Assembly (NCBI RefSeq): GCF_026627925.1
Contig: NZ_JAPNLE010000009.1
Span: 4,340,001 to 4,404,000 of the forward strand
Direction of reading: 5' to 3'
Source of the DNA: Cupriavidus sp. D39
Lineage (GTDB): Bacteria; Pseudomonadota; Gammaproteobacteria; Burkholderiales; Burkholderiaceae
DNA: 64,000 bases
Shown here: positions 49,298 through 59,318 of the stretch, in pieces
How positions within the stretch are numbered: position 1 is the first letter of the stretch
Layout: each line of letters starts with the position of its first letter
Made by a program: the position numbers and the translations under genes
The notes under the pieces: generated by a model
What the model was told of the DNA's origin: nothing
The model's input: the letters and a program-made list of their open reading frames with translations, nothing else
The model's database searches: none

Positions 49298-49507
49298 ATG
49301 CGTACCGTAACCCTGTCTATCCTGCTTGCCACCCTGCTGAGCGTGGCGGGTTGTGCCGACATGACGCCCAAGCAGCGCAATACCGCCATCGGCGCGGGTG
49401 TCGGCGGCGTGGCTGGCGCAGCACTGGTCGGCGGCCCGGCGGCTACCATCGGTGGCGCAGCGCTGGGCGGCGTGGTCGGTAACGTGGCCACGCCCGACCG
49501 CAGGTAA
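49298..49507 (+). CDS. OsmB-like glycine-zipper lipoprotein
   Basis: The 69-residue product has a lipoprotein signal with lipobox LSVAGC. After DMTPKQRNTAIGAGVGG come glycine-zipper repeats (GxxxG pattern through VGNVA) that would insert in or lie on a membrane. This is the form of OsmB/Slp-like small stress lipoproteins; the function is not known. AAGGAGCC precedes the ATG at 49298, which I chose over the frame opening at 49238. Confidence 0.78.
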   Translation: MRTVTLSILLATLLSVAGCADMTPKQRNTAIGAGVGGVAGAALVGGPAATIGGAALGGVVGNVATPDRR

Positions 49508-49550
49508 GGATCAACGCCGCCACGCGTAGCCATTACGAAGCGGCTCGCCA

Positions 49551-49592
49551 AAAAGCAAAAAGCGGATGCCGTCGGCATCCGCTTTTGCTTTT
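49551..49592. terminator. Bidirectional terminator between the lipoprotein and PACE genes
   Basis: GCGGATGCC (49562-49570) pairs with GGCATCCGC (49574-49582). A runs on the left and T runs on the right extend the stem. It serves both convergent genes: the lipoprotein gene from the left and the PACE gene from the right. Confidence 0.88.
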
Positions 49593-49604
49593 CTTATCGC
49601 CGGG

Positions 49605-50069
49605 TCAGCAGGCTGACTTCGCGATCGCCTCCGTGGCCTGCCCGCTTTTCCCCACAGTGTTGGCCACCGGGAACACGGCGTCGTAGGCCCAGTTGTAGAC
49701 GAACGCATAGACCACGTAGAAGGCCGCCAAGGCGATGTCCATGATGAACGCATCGATGAGGCTCATGTCGAGGTACCACGCCACCATCGGCAGGAACACG
49801 ACCAGCAGGCCCAGTTCGAACAGGATGGCGTGGAGCACCCGCACGGGCACCGGCTTACGCAGCTGCCCGGTGAACCGAAGCATGGCCTTGTCGAACAGCA
49901 CGTTGTAGATGTAGTTCCAGGCGGCGGCGATCACCGATGCCACCACGGCGAGGATGCCGATCTGGTGCAGGGCGAAGCCAAACACCCAGCTGCCGACCGG
50001 AGCGACAATTAGCAAGCCGATCACTTCAAAGCCGATGGTGTGACGAATTCTGTCCTTGGTGCTGCGCAT
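49605..50069 (-). CDS. PACE-family efflux transporter (AceI-like)
   Basis: The 154-residue membrane protein has four helices in two tandem halves. All four PACE motifs are visible: DRIRHTIGFEVIGLL (1A), AAAWNYIYNVLFDKAML (1B), RVLHAILFELGLL (2A) and YNWAYDAVFPV (2B). PACE proteins such as AceI export chlorhexidine and other biocides, or natural polyamines, with protons. GGAAGGATC precedes the ATG. It is transcribed divergently from a LysR-type gene, as aceI is from aceR. Confidence 0.92.
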   Translation of the reverse strand: MRSTKDRIRHTIGFEVIGLLIVAPVGSWVFGFALHQIGILAVVASVIAAAWNYIYNVLFDKAMLRFTGQLRKPVPVRVLHAILFELGLLVVFLPMVAWYLDMSLIDAFIMDIALAAFYVVYAFVYNWAYDAVFPVANTVGKSGQATEAIAKSAC

Positions 50070-50099
50070 GATCCTTCCTGTCTGGCGTGAATGAGGCCA

Positions 50100-50140
50100 T
50101 TCTATCGAGTATTCTGGGATGGTAAAGTTAGGTTCTATCG
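50100..50140. promoter_or_regulatory. 8-bp direct repeat in the PACE-lysR divergent promoter region
   Basis: TTCTATCG occurs at 50100-50107 and again at 50133-50140, 33 bases apart, close to three helical turns. It lies in the 115-base gap shared by both genes' promoters, where the LysR-type regulator should bind. Assignment as an operator is inference from placement. Confidence 0.4.
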
Positions 50141-50184
50141 CTAAAACCGATGAATGGGCTAGCGGCCCGTCTCAAGGAATCGAC

Positions 50185-51090
50185 ATGAGCCTCTCGCTAG
50201 AGCAACTGCAGGCCTTTGCCGCCGCCGCCGAGTGCGGCTCTTTCTCCGCTGCCGCGCGCCGCCTGGGCAAGGCCCAGTCGGTCGTCAGCGCGGCCGTGTC
50301 CAATCTCGAGATCGACCTGGGCAACCAGTTGTTCGACCGCGGCGGGCGCTATCCCACCCTGACCCCCGCGGGCGAACGCCTGTTGGCAGAAGCGCGCGTG
50401 ATCCTGGAGCGCTGCGAGCATTTCCGCGGCGTGGCCAAGAGCCTGGGCGAGGGCGTGGAGAGCCGCCTGGTGCTGGCGGTGGACGAGCTGTATCCGGAGG
50501 AAACCCTGGGCGTGATGCTGGAGGAATTCTCCGCGCGCTTCCCGGCCGTGGAGCTGGAGCTGCTGTTCCCCTTGATGGAAGACGTAAGCCGGCTGGTGCT
50601 GGAGCGCTGCGCGGACTTGGGACTCATGTGGCGCCAGGAAGTGCTGCCGCCGGAGCTGGGTTTCCGCGCGCTGGGCTGGGTGCCGATGCGGATCATCTGC
50701 GCCCCCGACCATCCGCTTGCGGACCAGCGCGTGGGCTGGGAAGAGCTCAAGCGCTACCGCCAACTGATGGTGGCGACCCGCACCGACAGCGAGGAAAAAA
50801 TGCGCCTGCGCGTGGCCGCCGAAGTCTGGTGGGTGGAGAGCCAGTGGGTCATCGTCGAGCTGGTCAAGCGCCGGCTGGGATGGGCCTTCGTGCCCTGGCA
50901 CGTGGCGGCCAACTCGCCGGCGGGCACGCAACTGGTGTCGCCCGCGCTGGAGTTCGACGACCAGGACTGGCCGGTGGCCATGGAGCTGGTGTGGCACAAG
51001 CAGCGGCCGCTCGGCAAGGCCGCCACCTGGCTCAAGGAGCGGGTGAGCAAGCAGCCGCTGCCGCGTCCGGAGGTGCCTGCCCGGCCGTAG
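50185..51090 (+). CDS. LysR-family transcriptional regulator
   Basis: The 301-residue regulator has the N-terminal helix-turn-helix (LEQLQAFAAAAECGSFSAAA, RRLGKAQSVVSAAVSNLEIDLGN in outline, LFDRGGRYPTLTPAG) and a C-terminal effector domain. LysR proteins usually activate a divergent gene on binding a ligand. The divergent neighbour is a PACE efflux gene, so this is probably an AceR-like regulator of biocide or polyamine export. The start MSLSLEQ at 50185 has AAGGAATCGAC before it. Confidence 0.9.
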   Translation: MSLSLEQLQAFAAAAECGSFSAAARRLGKAQSVVSAAVSNLEIDLGNQLFDRGGRYPTLTPAGERLLAEARVILERCEHFRGVAKSLGEGVESRLVLAVDELYPEETLGVMLEEFSARFPAVELELLFPLMEDVSRLVLERCADLGLMWRQEVLPPELGFRALGWVPMRIICAPDHPLADQRVGWEELKRYRQLMVATRTDSEEKMRLRVAAEVWWVESQWVIVELVKRRLGWAFVPWHVAANSPAGTQLVSPALEFDDQDWPVAMELVWHKQRPLGKAATWLKERVSKQPLPRPEVPARP

Positions 51091-51103
51091 CCGATATCGG
51101 CAG

Positions 51104-51139
51104 CTATCGGGGCTATCGGGCCTATCGGGCCTATCGGGC
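51104..51139. repeat. Four-unit 9-bp tandem repeat
   Basis: The unit CTATCGGGC repeats four times (51104-51112, 51113-51121, 51122-51130, 51131-51139), the first with a final G. The last unit begins on the TAG stop codon of the leftward Bug gene. The lysR stop is 14 bases to the left. Copy number may vary between strains. Confidence 0.8.
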
Positions 51140-52108
51140 CAGCCCGAATTCCTTGGCCAGCGTGCTGTAGCGCTGCACCGTCCGCTGCACGTAGGTATCC
51201 AGGTCCGCACCGCCCAGGTCGACAGGAAACAGGCCTTGCTCCGCGCGCAGCCTGGCGAATGCGGGGCTGGCCTGCAACCTTTCGAAGCGGTTGACCCAGC
51301 GCCGGTAGTCGGCCTGCGGCACCTTGGGGCCCATGTAGAAGCCGCGCAGGATGGGCCAGACAATGTCGAAGCCCTGCTCGCGCGCAGTGGGCACGCTGGC
51401 CAGCCTGCCGGGCAGGCGCTGCTCCGCCAGCACGGCCAGGATGCGGATGCCGCCCGCGCCGAGCTGCATGGCGGCTTCCGATGCGTCGCCGGACACCGCC
51501 TGGACGTGCCCGGCCTGCAGCGCCGTAAAGGCCTCGCCACCGCCCTCGAAACCCACGAAGCGCATGCGCTTGTAGCCCACCCCGGCCTGCCGGGCCACCA
51601 GCGCGGCCTTTATCCAGTCCTGGTTGCCGATGGTGCCGCCTGCCCCGAACAGCACCTGGTCCGGGTCCGACCTGAGCGCGGCCACCAGGTCCTTCAGGCT
51701 CTTGAAGGGCGAATCGGCGCGCACCGCGATCACGCCGTAATCGGTGCCGAGCGCGCCGACCCAGCGCACGTCCGCCGCGCCGTACTTACCGAACTTGCCT
51801 TCAGCCAGAGCCAGAAGCGAGCCGCCTGAAAAGGCTACGATGGTATCGGGCTCGGCGGGGCGTTGCGCCACGATGCTGTTGTAGGCCACCGCGCCGATAC
51901 CGCCCGGCACGTAGGCCAGCCGCATCGGCTGCTCGGTCAGTCCGGCTTCGAGCAGCGCGCGCTGCGCCAGCTTGCAGGTCAGGTCGAAGCCGCCGCCGGG
52001 CTTGGCGGGCACGATGCATTCCGGCGCGGCGGCCGCCGGCCGCGCGCAGGCAGCGGCGAGGGCGAGCGCCGCGCAGGCAAAACGCAGGGCGGCCAGGACG
52101 TGGCGCAT
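51131..52108 (-). CDS. Bug-family (TctC-like) solute receptor
   Basis: The 325-residue periplasmic protein has a signal peptide (AACARPAAAAPECIVPAK). Its Bug fold shows KPGGGFDLTCKLAQ, MRLAYVPGGIGAVAYNSIVA and FGAGGTIGNQDWIKAAL, then RMRFVGFEGGGEAFTALQAGHV. It lacks the usual N-terminal strand residues of the commonest Bug form but keeps the GG loops. GAGGAG precedes the ATG. It is divergent from a TctDE two-component pair, the arrangement of tricarboxylate and related uptake systems. No tctAB permease genes are in the window. Confidence 0.85.
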   Translation of the reverse strand: MRHVLAALRFACAALALAAACARPAAAAPECIVPAKPGGGFDLTCKLAQRALLEAGLTEQPMRLAYVPGGIGAVAYNSIVAQRPAEPDTIVAFSGGSLLALAEGKFGKYGAADVRWVGALGTDYGVIAVRADSPFKSLKDLVAALRSDPDQVLFGAGGTIGNQDWIKAALVARQAGVGYKRMRFVGFEGGGEAFTALQAGHVQAVSGDASEAAMQLGAGGIRILAVLAEQRLPGRLASVPTAREQGFDIVWPILRGFYMGPKVPQADYRRWVNRFERLQASPAFARLRAEQGLFPVDLGGADLDTYVQRTVQRYSTLAKEFGLAR

Positions 52109-52360
52109 CGATTCTCCTCGGGGGCGATTGGACGGCAGACAGCTTACCGGGAAATCCCGAACAAATCCGCTGGCCGCCAATGCGAAAATCAGGCATAACA
52201 AAGCGCGCCCAGAAGCGCTGGACGAAGCCGCCGAACGGGCCAAAGCGGCGCACCATGACGACGGCTGTCTCTCCCTCTCCCGCCATGCAGGAGAGGGGAG
52301 CAAACCATGCGCATGGCATGGCGTGACGCCAGCTGGAAACATGCAGGAGTAGACCTTTCC

Positions 52361-53062
52361 ATGAGAGTACTGCTGGTCGAGGACCACGATGAACTGGCCA
52401 CCTGGGTGATGCAGGCGCTGCGCGCGCTGCATTTCACCGTGGAGCGCGCGGCCGACGCGGCCAGCGCGGAATCCTTGCTGTTCAGCACCCACGCCGGCAG
52501 CGCGGGCGGGGCCGGCAGCGACTACGCGCTGGTGCTGCTGGACCTGACCCTGCCCGACCGCGACGGCCTGGACCTGCTCGCGCGCCTGCGCGCTCGCGGC
52601 TGCCGCGTGCCGGTGATGATCCTGACCGCGCGCGGCGAGGTGGGCGACCGGGTCAAGGGCCTGGATCTTGGGGCCGACGACTACATGGCCAAGCCCTTCG
52701 ACCTGGCCGAGTTCGAGGCGCGCGTGAAGGCGCTGCTGCGCCGCGCGCGCCAGACCGAAGCGCCGCTGGTGGTTTGCGGCGGCCTGGGCTTCGATACCGT
52801 GTCACGCCATTTCCAGGTGGGCGGCGTGCCGCTGGCGCTGACGCCGCGCGAGCATGCGGTGCTGGAGATCCTGATGACGCCGCCGGGCAAGACCGTCAGC
52901 AAGGACCGCATCTACGCCAGCATCTTCACCCTGGCCGACGACACCCTGCCGGATGTGATCGAGGTCTACGTGCACCGCCTGCGCCGCAAGCTCGAAGGCT
53001 CGGGCGCCGCCATCGTGACCCTGCGCGGGCTGGGCTACGTGCTGGAGCCCAGCGGTGGCTGA
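52361..53062 (+). CDS. OmpR-family response regulator, TctD-like
   Basis: The 233-residue regulator has receiver pocket E7-D8, phospho-acceptor D61 in LVLLDLTLPDRDG, and the lysine in DDYMAKPFD. The winged helix shows LTPREHAVLEILM, PDVIEVYVHRLRRKLEG and LRGLGYVLEP. It is paralogous to the regulator at 5597-6283. The ATG at 52361 was chosen over the longer frame on family alignment. Its stop overlaps the kinase start region, so the two are coupled. Its probable target is the divergent Bug gene. Confidence 0.92.
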   Translation: MRVLLVEDHDELATWVMQALRALHFTVERAADAASAESLLFSTHAGSAGGAGSDYALVLLDLTLPDRDGLDLLARLRARGCRVPVMILTARGEVGDRVKGLDLGADDYMAKPFDLAEFEARVKALLRRARQTEAPLVVCGGLGFDTVSRHFQVGGVPLALTPREHAVLEILMTPPGKTVSKDRIYASIFTLADDTLPDVIEVYVHRLRRKLEGSGAAIVTLRGLGYVLEPSGG

Positions 53063-54483
53063 GCCGAGCAAGCGCGCCGCTAGCCTGCGCGCGCGCCTGC
53101 TGTGGTGGCTGATCCCGCCCATGCTGGTGCTGCAGGCCGTACTACGGCGTGGTGGCTTACTCCAATGCGCTGGAATCCGCCGACCAGGCCTATGATCGCA
53201 CCTTGCTGGCATCGGCGCGCAATATCTCCGAGCGCATCACGCTCACCCCGGAAGGCGTGCGCGTGGACGTGCCGTACATCTCGCTCGATACCTTCGAGGT
53301 GGGCATGAACGCCACCATGTTCTACCGCGTCAGCGGCGTGCATGGCGAGTTCGTCTCGGGCTACGACGACCTGCCGCCGTTCGATGCCAGCCAGCCGCGC
53401 ACCAAGCTGTATCCCGCGCTGGTGAGCTTCTACGACCGCACGTACCGTGGCCAGCCGATCCGCATCGCCGCGCTGCGCCAGCCGGTGATGGACGCCAGCG
53501 GCACGCACGGCGGCATGGCCTTGATCGAGGTCGGCGAAACCCTCGACTCGCGCCAGGCGCTGACGCGCAACATCCTGTTCGACGTGCTGTGGGGCCAGCT
53601 GATGCTGGTGCTGGCCGCGGTGCTGGTGATCTGGCTGTTCACGCGGCGCGCGCTGGCGCCCCTCGATGCGCTGCGCGAAGAGGTGGCGCAACGCCAGCCC
53701 GGCGCCACCACGCCGCTGTCGCTTGACAGCGCCCCGCGCGAGGCCGCGCCGCTGGTGGTGGCCATGAACGGCTATATGGCGCGGCTGGAACAGGTGCTCG
53801 CCGCGCAGCGCCGCTTTATCGCCGACGCCGCCCACCAGCTGCGCACGCCGCTCGCGGTGCTGCACACGCAAGCCCAGCTGGCCGCGCGCGAGCACGATCC
53901 CGACGAGCAGCGGCGCATCGCGCAGGGCCTGGCCGACAGCACCGCGCGCATGGCCGCGCTGGCCGACCGCCTGCTGTCGATGGCGCGCGCGGCGCACGGC
54001 GGGGCCGAGGCGCCGCGCGCGCTGGATCTCGCGGCGTTGGTGAAAGAGGTCTGCCTCGAACTCACGCCCGCCGCGCGCACGCGCCGCATCGACCTGGGCT
54101 TCGAGGGCGAGTGCGTGCAGCAAGTGCTCGGTACCGACCTGCTGCACGAGCTGGTGACCAACCTGGTCGACAACGCGCTGCGCTATACGCCATCGGGCGG
54201 CGTGGTCACGGCGCGTGTCTTGCGCGCTGGCGAAGCCGTGGTGCTGGAAGTGGAGGACGACGGCCCCGGCATTCCCGTCGCGGAACGCGCGGCGGTGCTG
54301 GAGCCGTTCTATCGTGGCAAGGCGGCGGGTTTGAAGGCGCCTGGTGAGGCGGCGCCCGCGGGCTCGGGGCTTGGCCTCACCATCGTGCGCGATATCGCTG
54401 CCGCGCATGGCGCCTCGCTGGCGCTGCTGGATGGGGCGCGGGGCAAGGGCCTGCTGGTGCGGGTGTGCTTCCCGCCGGCATAG
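53055..54483 (+). pseudogene. Sensor histidine kinase, TctE type, frameshifted near its start as written
   Basis: A GTG at 53055 inside the regulator's end starts VAEPSKRAASLRARLLWWLI, the expected cytoplasmic and first membrane segment. The frame must change near 53130-53148, because the rest (YYGVVAYSNALESADQAYD to 54483) lies in another frame. Here one base too many, or two too few, is needed, unlike the other breaks. The rest is a full kinase: 2CSK_N sensor, second helix (LWGQLMLVLAAVLVIWLF), phospho-acceptor DAAHQLRTPLAVLHTQ, NLVDNALRYTP, DDGPGIPVAE and GSGLGLTIVRDI. As written, the longest open frame starts at 53149. Confidence 0.82.
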
Positions 54484-54512
54484 TGCGGCGGCAAGGCTCC
54501 CATGGCTACGCG

Positions 54513-56003
54513 CTATTGCGTTGCCGAGCCGCCGGGCGCCGTGCCAGCCGGCGCCGTATTCGACGCGCTATCCGTCTCGATATGCCACCCGCCACCCAGC
54601 GCCTTGATCAGCACCGAGCTGGTCGTGTACTGGCGGCCTGCAATGGTCAGCGCGGTGCGCTCGGCCGTATAAGCCGTAGTCTGCGCGGTCAGCACATCCA
54701 GCAGGCTGGCGGTACCGGCGCGGTAGCGGTTGTTGACCAGCGCCAGCGCATCGCGCGCGGAGCGCAGCGCGTCGTTCTGCACCGCGAATTCCTGCTCCAG
54801 CAGCCGGGCGGCGGCCAGGTTGTCCTCGACTTCCTGGAACGCGGCTAGCACCGTCTGGCGGTAGTTGGCCACGGCCTGGTCGTAGGCGGCCACCGCTTGC
54901 GCCTTGGCCGCGCTGCGCAGGCCGCCGTCGAACAGCGTGCCGGCCAGCGCCGGGCCGATCGACCACACGCGGTCCGGCAGCGACAGCCAGCGCGCCAGCG
55001 TGCTGGCGGAAAGCCCGCCGGTGGCCGACAGCGACAGCGTCGGGTAATAAGCCGCCTGCGCCACGCCAATCTGGGCGTTGGCCGCGGCCATGCGGCGCTC
55101 GGCCGCGCCGATATCGGGCCGGCGCTCCAGCAGCGCGGACGGCACCGCGATGGGTACGCGCGGCACGGCGGCGGCGTAGTCCTGCGGCGCGATGGAGAGG
55201 TCGGCTGGTGGCCGGCCGGTCAGGATGGCCAGGGCGTGCTCGAGCTGCGCGCGCGTGATCTGGATATCGATCTGCTGCGCCTGGGCGGACTTGAGCTGGG
55301 TCTCGGATTGCAGCACGTCGGAGCGCTGGGCGGTGCCGGCCGCGTACTGGTTGCGTACCAGCTGCAGGGATTTTTCGTAGTCGACCACCGTGCGGTCCAG
55401 CAAAGCCTTCTGCTGATCGGCGATGCGCAGCAGGAAGTAGCTTTGCGCGAGCGTAGCCTGCGTGGACAACAGCGTCGAGGCCAGGTCGGCCTGGCTGGCC
55501 TGCGCGCTGGCTTCGCTGCTTTCCACCTGCCTGCGCACGCGGCCCCACACATCGATTTCCCAGCTGGCCGACAGCGAGGCGCTCTGCCCGTTGCCGATCT
55601 GGCCGTTGCTGCCGCGCGCGCGGTCGAGCGCGGCGGAGGCGCCCACCGTGGGGAAATAGCCCGCGCGCGCCGATTGCAGCGCGGCGGCGGCCTGCCGGTA
55701 CTGTGCCTCGGCGGCCTTGATGTTCTGGTTCGACACCTTCACCTGCGCCATCAGCGCGTCGAGCTGCGGATCGTTGAACACCGCCCACCAGTTGCTGCGC
55801 GCGCTGGCATCCTGCGGCTCGGCCTGTTTCCACTCGCCCCACTGCGAGGTGTCGGCGGGTGCTTCCTTGAAGGCCGGGGTGGACGGTGCGTCGGGCCGCT
55901 TGTAGTCGGGACCCACGGCGCAGCCGCCCAGCAGCACGGCGCAGGCTACCGTCAGCGCGGTCGCCGAAAGGGAGAGGGTAGGGAGGCGGAGAAAAGCGTT
56001 CAT
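54513..56003 (-). CDS. RND efflux outer-membrane lipoprotein, NodT/OprM type
   Basis: This is the outer-membrane channel of a tripartite efflux pump. The 496-residue product has a lipoprotein signal (LGGCAVGPDYKRP), then duplicated OEP domains with GRVRRQVESSEASAQASQAD, a first helical barrel, RRPDIGAAERRMAAANAQIG and FQEVEDNLAAARLLEQE, NNRYRAGTASLLDVL. The length is normal. Its ATG (56003, or 56012 three codons earlier) lies right after the RND permease stop, so it is the last gene of the leftward efflux operon. Confidence 0.93.
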   Translation of the reverse strand: MNAFLRLPTLSLSATALTVACAVLLGGCAVGPDYKRPDAPSTPAFKEAPADTSQWGEWKQAEPQDASARSNWWAVFNDPQLDALMAQVKVSNQNIKAAEAQYRQAAAALQSARAGYFPTVGASAALDRARGSNGQIGNGQSASLSASWEIDVWGRVRRQVESSEASAQASQADLASTLLSTQATLAQSYFLLRIADQQKALLDRTVVDYEKSLQLVRNQYAAGTAQRSDVLQSETQLKSAQAQQIDIQITRAQLEHALAILTGRPPADLSIAPQDYAAAVPRVPIAVPSALLERRPDIGAAERRMAAANAQIGVAQAAYYPTLSLSATGGLSASTLARWLSLPDRVWSIGPALAGTLFDGGLRSAAKAQAVAAYDQAVANYRQTVLAAFQEVEDNLAAARLLEQEFAVQNDALRSARDALALVNNRYRAGTASLLDVLTAQTTAYTAERTALTIAGRQYTTSSVLIKALGGGWHIETDSASNTAPAGTAPGGSATQ

Positions 56004-56012
56004 GGATCGCAT

Positions 56013-59000
56013 TCAGGGTTCGAGGCTGGCCGTGGCCGTGGCCGGAGGCAGGGCGGAGCGGCGCTGGCGCCAGGCTTTCACCTTCAGGCGCCAGCGGTCC
56101 AGCGTCAGGTACACCACGGGCGTCGTGTACAGCGTCAGCAACTGGCTGACCACCAGCCCGCCGACGATGGAGATGCCCAGCGGCGCGCGCAGCTCGGCGC
56201 CGTCGCCGTGGCCGATCGCCAGCGGGATGGCGCCGAGCAGGGCGGCCATGGTGGTCATCAGGATGGGGCGGAAGCGCAGCAGGCACGCACGGTAGATGGC
56301 GTCGTGCGGCGACAGGCCCTCGCGCCGCTCGGCGTCGATGGCGAAGTCGATCATCATGATGGCGTTCTTCTTGACGATGCCGATCAGCAGGATCACGCCG
56401 ATCAGCGCGATGATGCTGAAATCCGTGCCCGAGGCCAGCAGCGCCAGCAGCGCGCCCACGCCGGCGGACGGCAGCGTGGACAGGATGGTGAGCGGATGCA
56501 CATAGCTCTCGTACAACATGCCGAGCACGATATAGATGGTGATCAGCGCGGCCAGGATCAGCAGCGGCTGGCTCTTGAGCGAATCCTGGAAGGCCTTGGC
56601 GCTGCCCTGGAAATTGGCCTGCAGCGTCTCCGGCACGCCGATGCGCGCCATCTCCGCCTTGACCGCGTCGGTGGCCTGCGACAGCGAGACCCCTTCGGCA
56701 AGGTTGAAGGAAATGGTGGAAGCGGCGAACTGGCCCTGGTGGTTGACGCCCAGTGGCGTGCTTGTGGGCGCGAAGCGCGCGAACGCCGACAGCGGCACCC
56801 GCTTGCCGCCACCGGTGACCACATAGATATCCTGGAGCGCATGCGGGCCCTGAAGGTACTCGGGGCTGAGCTCCATCACCACCCGATACTGGTTGAGCGG
56901 GTTGTAGATGGTGGACACCAGGCGCTGGCCAAAGGCGTCGTTGAGCACGGCATCGATCTGCTGCGCGGTGACGCCGAGCTTGGACGCGGTATCGCGGTCG
57001 ATGATGACTGAGGTCTGCAGGCCCTTGTCGTTGGTGTCGGTGTCCACGTCTTCCAGCCCCTTGAGGTTGGAGATGGCCGCACGGACCTTGGGCTCCCACT
57101 CGCGCAATACGTCGAGGTCGTCCGACTGCAGCGTGAACTGGTAGGCCGAGCTGCTCTGCCGGCCACCGATGCGGATGTCCTGCACCGAGGTCAGGAACAG
57201 GCTGGCGCCGGGCTCCTTGGCCAGCTTGACGCGCAGCCGGGCCACGATGGCGTCGGCCGATTCGCGCTCGGAGATCGGCTTGAGCGTGACGAACATCTGG
57301 CCGGTATTGCGCTGCGAGCCGCCGGTAAAGCCGGTCACGTTAACCACCGCCGGGTCGGACTGCACGATCTTGATGAAGTTATCGAGCTTGGGGCGCATGG
57401 CCTGGAACGAGGTGGCCTGGTCGGCGCGGATAAAGCCGATCAGGCGCCCGGTATCCTGCTGCGGGAAAAAGCCCTTGGGCACGATGGTGTAGAGCCAGAC
57501 ATTGAGGCCGATGGTCGCCAGCAGCACCAGCCACACCAGCGCGCTGTGGCGCAGTGCCACCGCCAGCGTGCGCGAGTACCCGTCGTGCATCCAGGTGAAC
57601 ACGCGCTCGCTGGCGCGGTAGAAACGGCCTTGCTTCTCGGGGCGTACCGGTTTGAGCAGCCGCGCGCACATCATCGGCGTGGCGGTCAGCGAGACCACCA
57701 GCGACACCAGGATCGCCACCGACAGGGTGATGGCGAACTCTTGGAACAGGCGTCCGACGATGCCGCCCATCATCAGCAGCGGGATGAATACCGCGATCAG
57801 CGACAGGCTCATCGACAGCACCGTGAAGCCCACCTCGCGCGAGCCCCTGAGCGCGGCTTCGAGCGGCTTCATACCCTCCTCGACATGGCGCGAGATATTC
57901 TCCAGCACCACGATGGCGTCATCGACCACGAAGCCGGTGGCGATGGTCAGCGCCATCAGCGACAGGTTGTTGAGCGAGAAGCCCGCCAGGTACATCACCG
58001 AGAAGGTGCCGATCAGCGACACCGGCACCGCCACGCTGGGAATCAGCGTGGCGCGCACATTGCGCAGGAACAGGAACACCACCATGATCACCAGCGCCAC
58101 CGAGATCATCAGCGTGCGCTCCACCTCGCGCAGCGAACCGCGGATGGTGGGGGTGCGGTCCATCATCACTTCCATCTTGATGGCAGACGGAATCATCTGC
58201 TGCAGCGACGGCAGCATCGCGGTCACACGGTCGACGGTTTCGATGATGTTGGCGCCGGGCGAGCGGTTGAGCACCAGCAGCACCGAGGGCTGGCCGTTGG
58301 CGGAGCCGGCATTGCGGATGTCCTGCACCGAGTCGGTCACGTTGGCCACGTCGGCCAGCCGCACCGGTACCGAGAAGGCGTTCGGGCCGCGGCTGGTGGC
58401 GTTGCCGCCGGTGGCGCCGGTGGAAATGGTGGTGGTGCCGCTGCTGGTGGTCAGCGTGGTGGTGGTGACGCCGTTGACGGTCTTGGTGCTGACGCCACCG
58501 CCCGCGGCAGCGTTGGCCGTGCTGGCGATCAGCGCGCCGGCCGAGGCCGACGAGAAGGTGCCGGGGGTGGCGTAGCGGACGATCAGCGGCATGTAGTCCG
58601 CCGCCTTCATGGCCTGGTCGTTGGCGTAGACCTGCCAGTTGGTGGTGGCGTTTTCCAGCGTGCCGAGCGGGCGGTTGGCATTGGTGGCGCTGATGGTGTT
58701 GCGCACATCCTCCAGCGAGATGCCGTACTTGTTGAGCGCCGTGGGGTTGAGCTCCACCCGCACCGCCGGCAGCGACGAGCCGCCGATGGTGACCTGGCCC
58801 ACGCCCTCGATCTGCGACATCTTCTGCGCCAGGATGGTCGAGGCCGCGTCGTAGAGCTGGCCGCGCGTCATGGTGGGCGAGGTCAGCGCGATGATCATGA
58901 TCGGCGCGTCGGCCGGGTTGACCTTGCGGTATGTCGGATTGCTCGGCAGGCTGGTGGGCAGCGTGGCGCGCGAGGCATTGATGGCGGCCTGCACGTCGCG

Positions 59001-59318
59001 CGCGGCGCCGTCGATGTCGCGCGAGAGCTCGAACTGCATCGTGACGCGGGTCGAACCCAGCGAGCTGCTGGAGGTGATCTCCGTCACGCCGGCGATGGCG
59101 CCCAGGGCGCGCTCCAGCGGCGTGGCCACGGTAGCGGCCATGGTCTCGGGGCTGGCACCGGGCAAGGAGGCGGACACCGAGATGGTGGGGAAATCCACCT
59201 GCGGCAGCGGCGAGACCGGCAGCAGCCGCAGCGCCGCCAGCCCGGCCAGCAGGATGCCGATGGTCAGCAGCGCGGTGGCGACCGGGCGATGGATAAAGGT
59301 GGCCGACAGGTTCATCAC
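56013..59318 (-). CDS. RND efflux permease 2, MdtC type (HAE1 family)
   Basis: The inner-membrane proton-driven transporter has 1101 residues, typical 12-helix RND topology and two large periplasmic domains. Seen are the start [19 protein letters not shown], the RND motif [17 protein letters not shown] with the proton-relay Asp pair, and [20 protein letters not shown] near the C-terminus. A Gly/Thr/Ser-rich insert of about 60 residues (around residues 255-320) lies in the first periplasmic loop, longer than in MdtC. Its start overlaps the end of the first permease gene by four bases. Confidence 0.95.
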   Translation of the reverse strand: MMNLSATFIHRPVATALLTIGILLAGLAALRLLPVSPLPQVDFPTISVSASLPGASPETMAATVATPLERALGAIAGVTEITSSSSLGSTRVTMQFELSRDIDGAARDVQAAINASRATLPTSLPSNPTYRKVNPADAPIMIIALTSPTMTRGQLYDAASTILAQKMSQIEGVGQVTIGGSSLPAVRVELNPTALNKYGISLEDVRNTISATNANRPLGTLENATTNWQVYANDQAMKAADYMPLIVRYATPGTFSSASAGALIASTANAAAGGGVSTKTVNGVTTTTLTTSSGTTTISTGATGGNATSRGPNAFSVPVRLADVANVTDSVQDIRNAGSANGQPSVLLVLNRSPGANIIETVDRVTAMLPSLQQMIPSAIKMEVMMDRTPTIRGSLREVERTLMISVALVIMVVFLFLRNVRATLIPSVAVPVSLIGTFSVMYLAGFSLNNLSLMALTIATGFVVDDAIVVLENISRHVEEGMKPLEAALRGSREVGFTVLSMSLSLIAVFIPLLMMGGIVGRLFQEFAITLSVAILVSLVVSLTATPMMCARLLKPVRPEKQGRFYRASERVFTWMHDGYSRTLAVALRHSALVWLVLLATIGLNVWLYTIVPKGFFPQQDTGRLIGFIRADQATSFQAMRPKLDNFIKIVQSDPAVVNVTGFTGGSQRNTGQMFVTLKPISERESADAIVARLRVKLAKEPGASLFLTSVQDIRIGGRQSSSAYQFTLQSDDLDVLREWEPKVRAAISNLKGLEDVDTDTNDKGLQTSVIIDRDTASKLGVTAQQIDAVLNDAFGQRLVSTIYNPLNQYRVVMELSPEYLQGPHALQDIYVVTGGGKRVPLSAFARFAPTSTPLGVNHQGQFAASTISFNLAEGVSLSQATDAVKAEMARIGVPETLQANFQGSAKAFQDSLKSQPLLILAALITIYIVLGMLYESYVHPLTILSTLPSAGVGALLALLASGTDFSIIALIGVILLIGIVKKNAIMMIDFAIDAERREGLSPHDAIYRACLLRFRPILMTTMAALLGAIPLAIGHGDGAELRAPLGISIVGGLVVSQLLTLYTTPVVYLTLDRWRLKVKAWRQRRSALPPATATASLEP

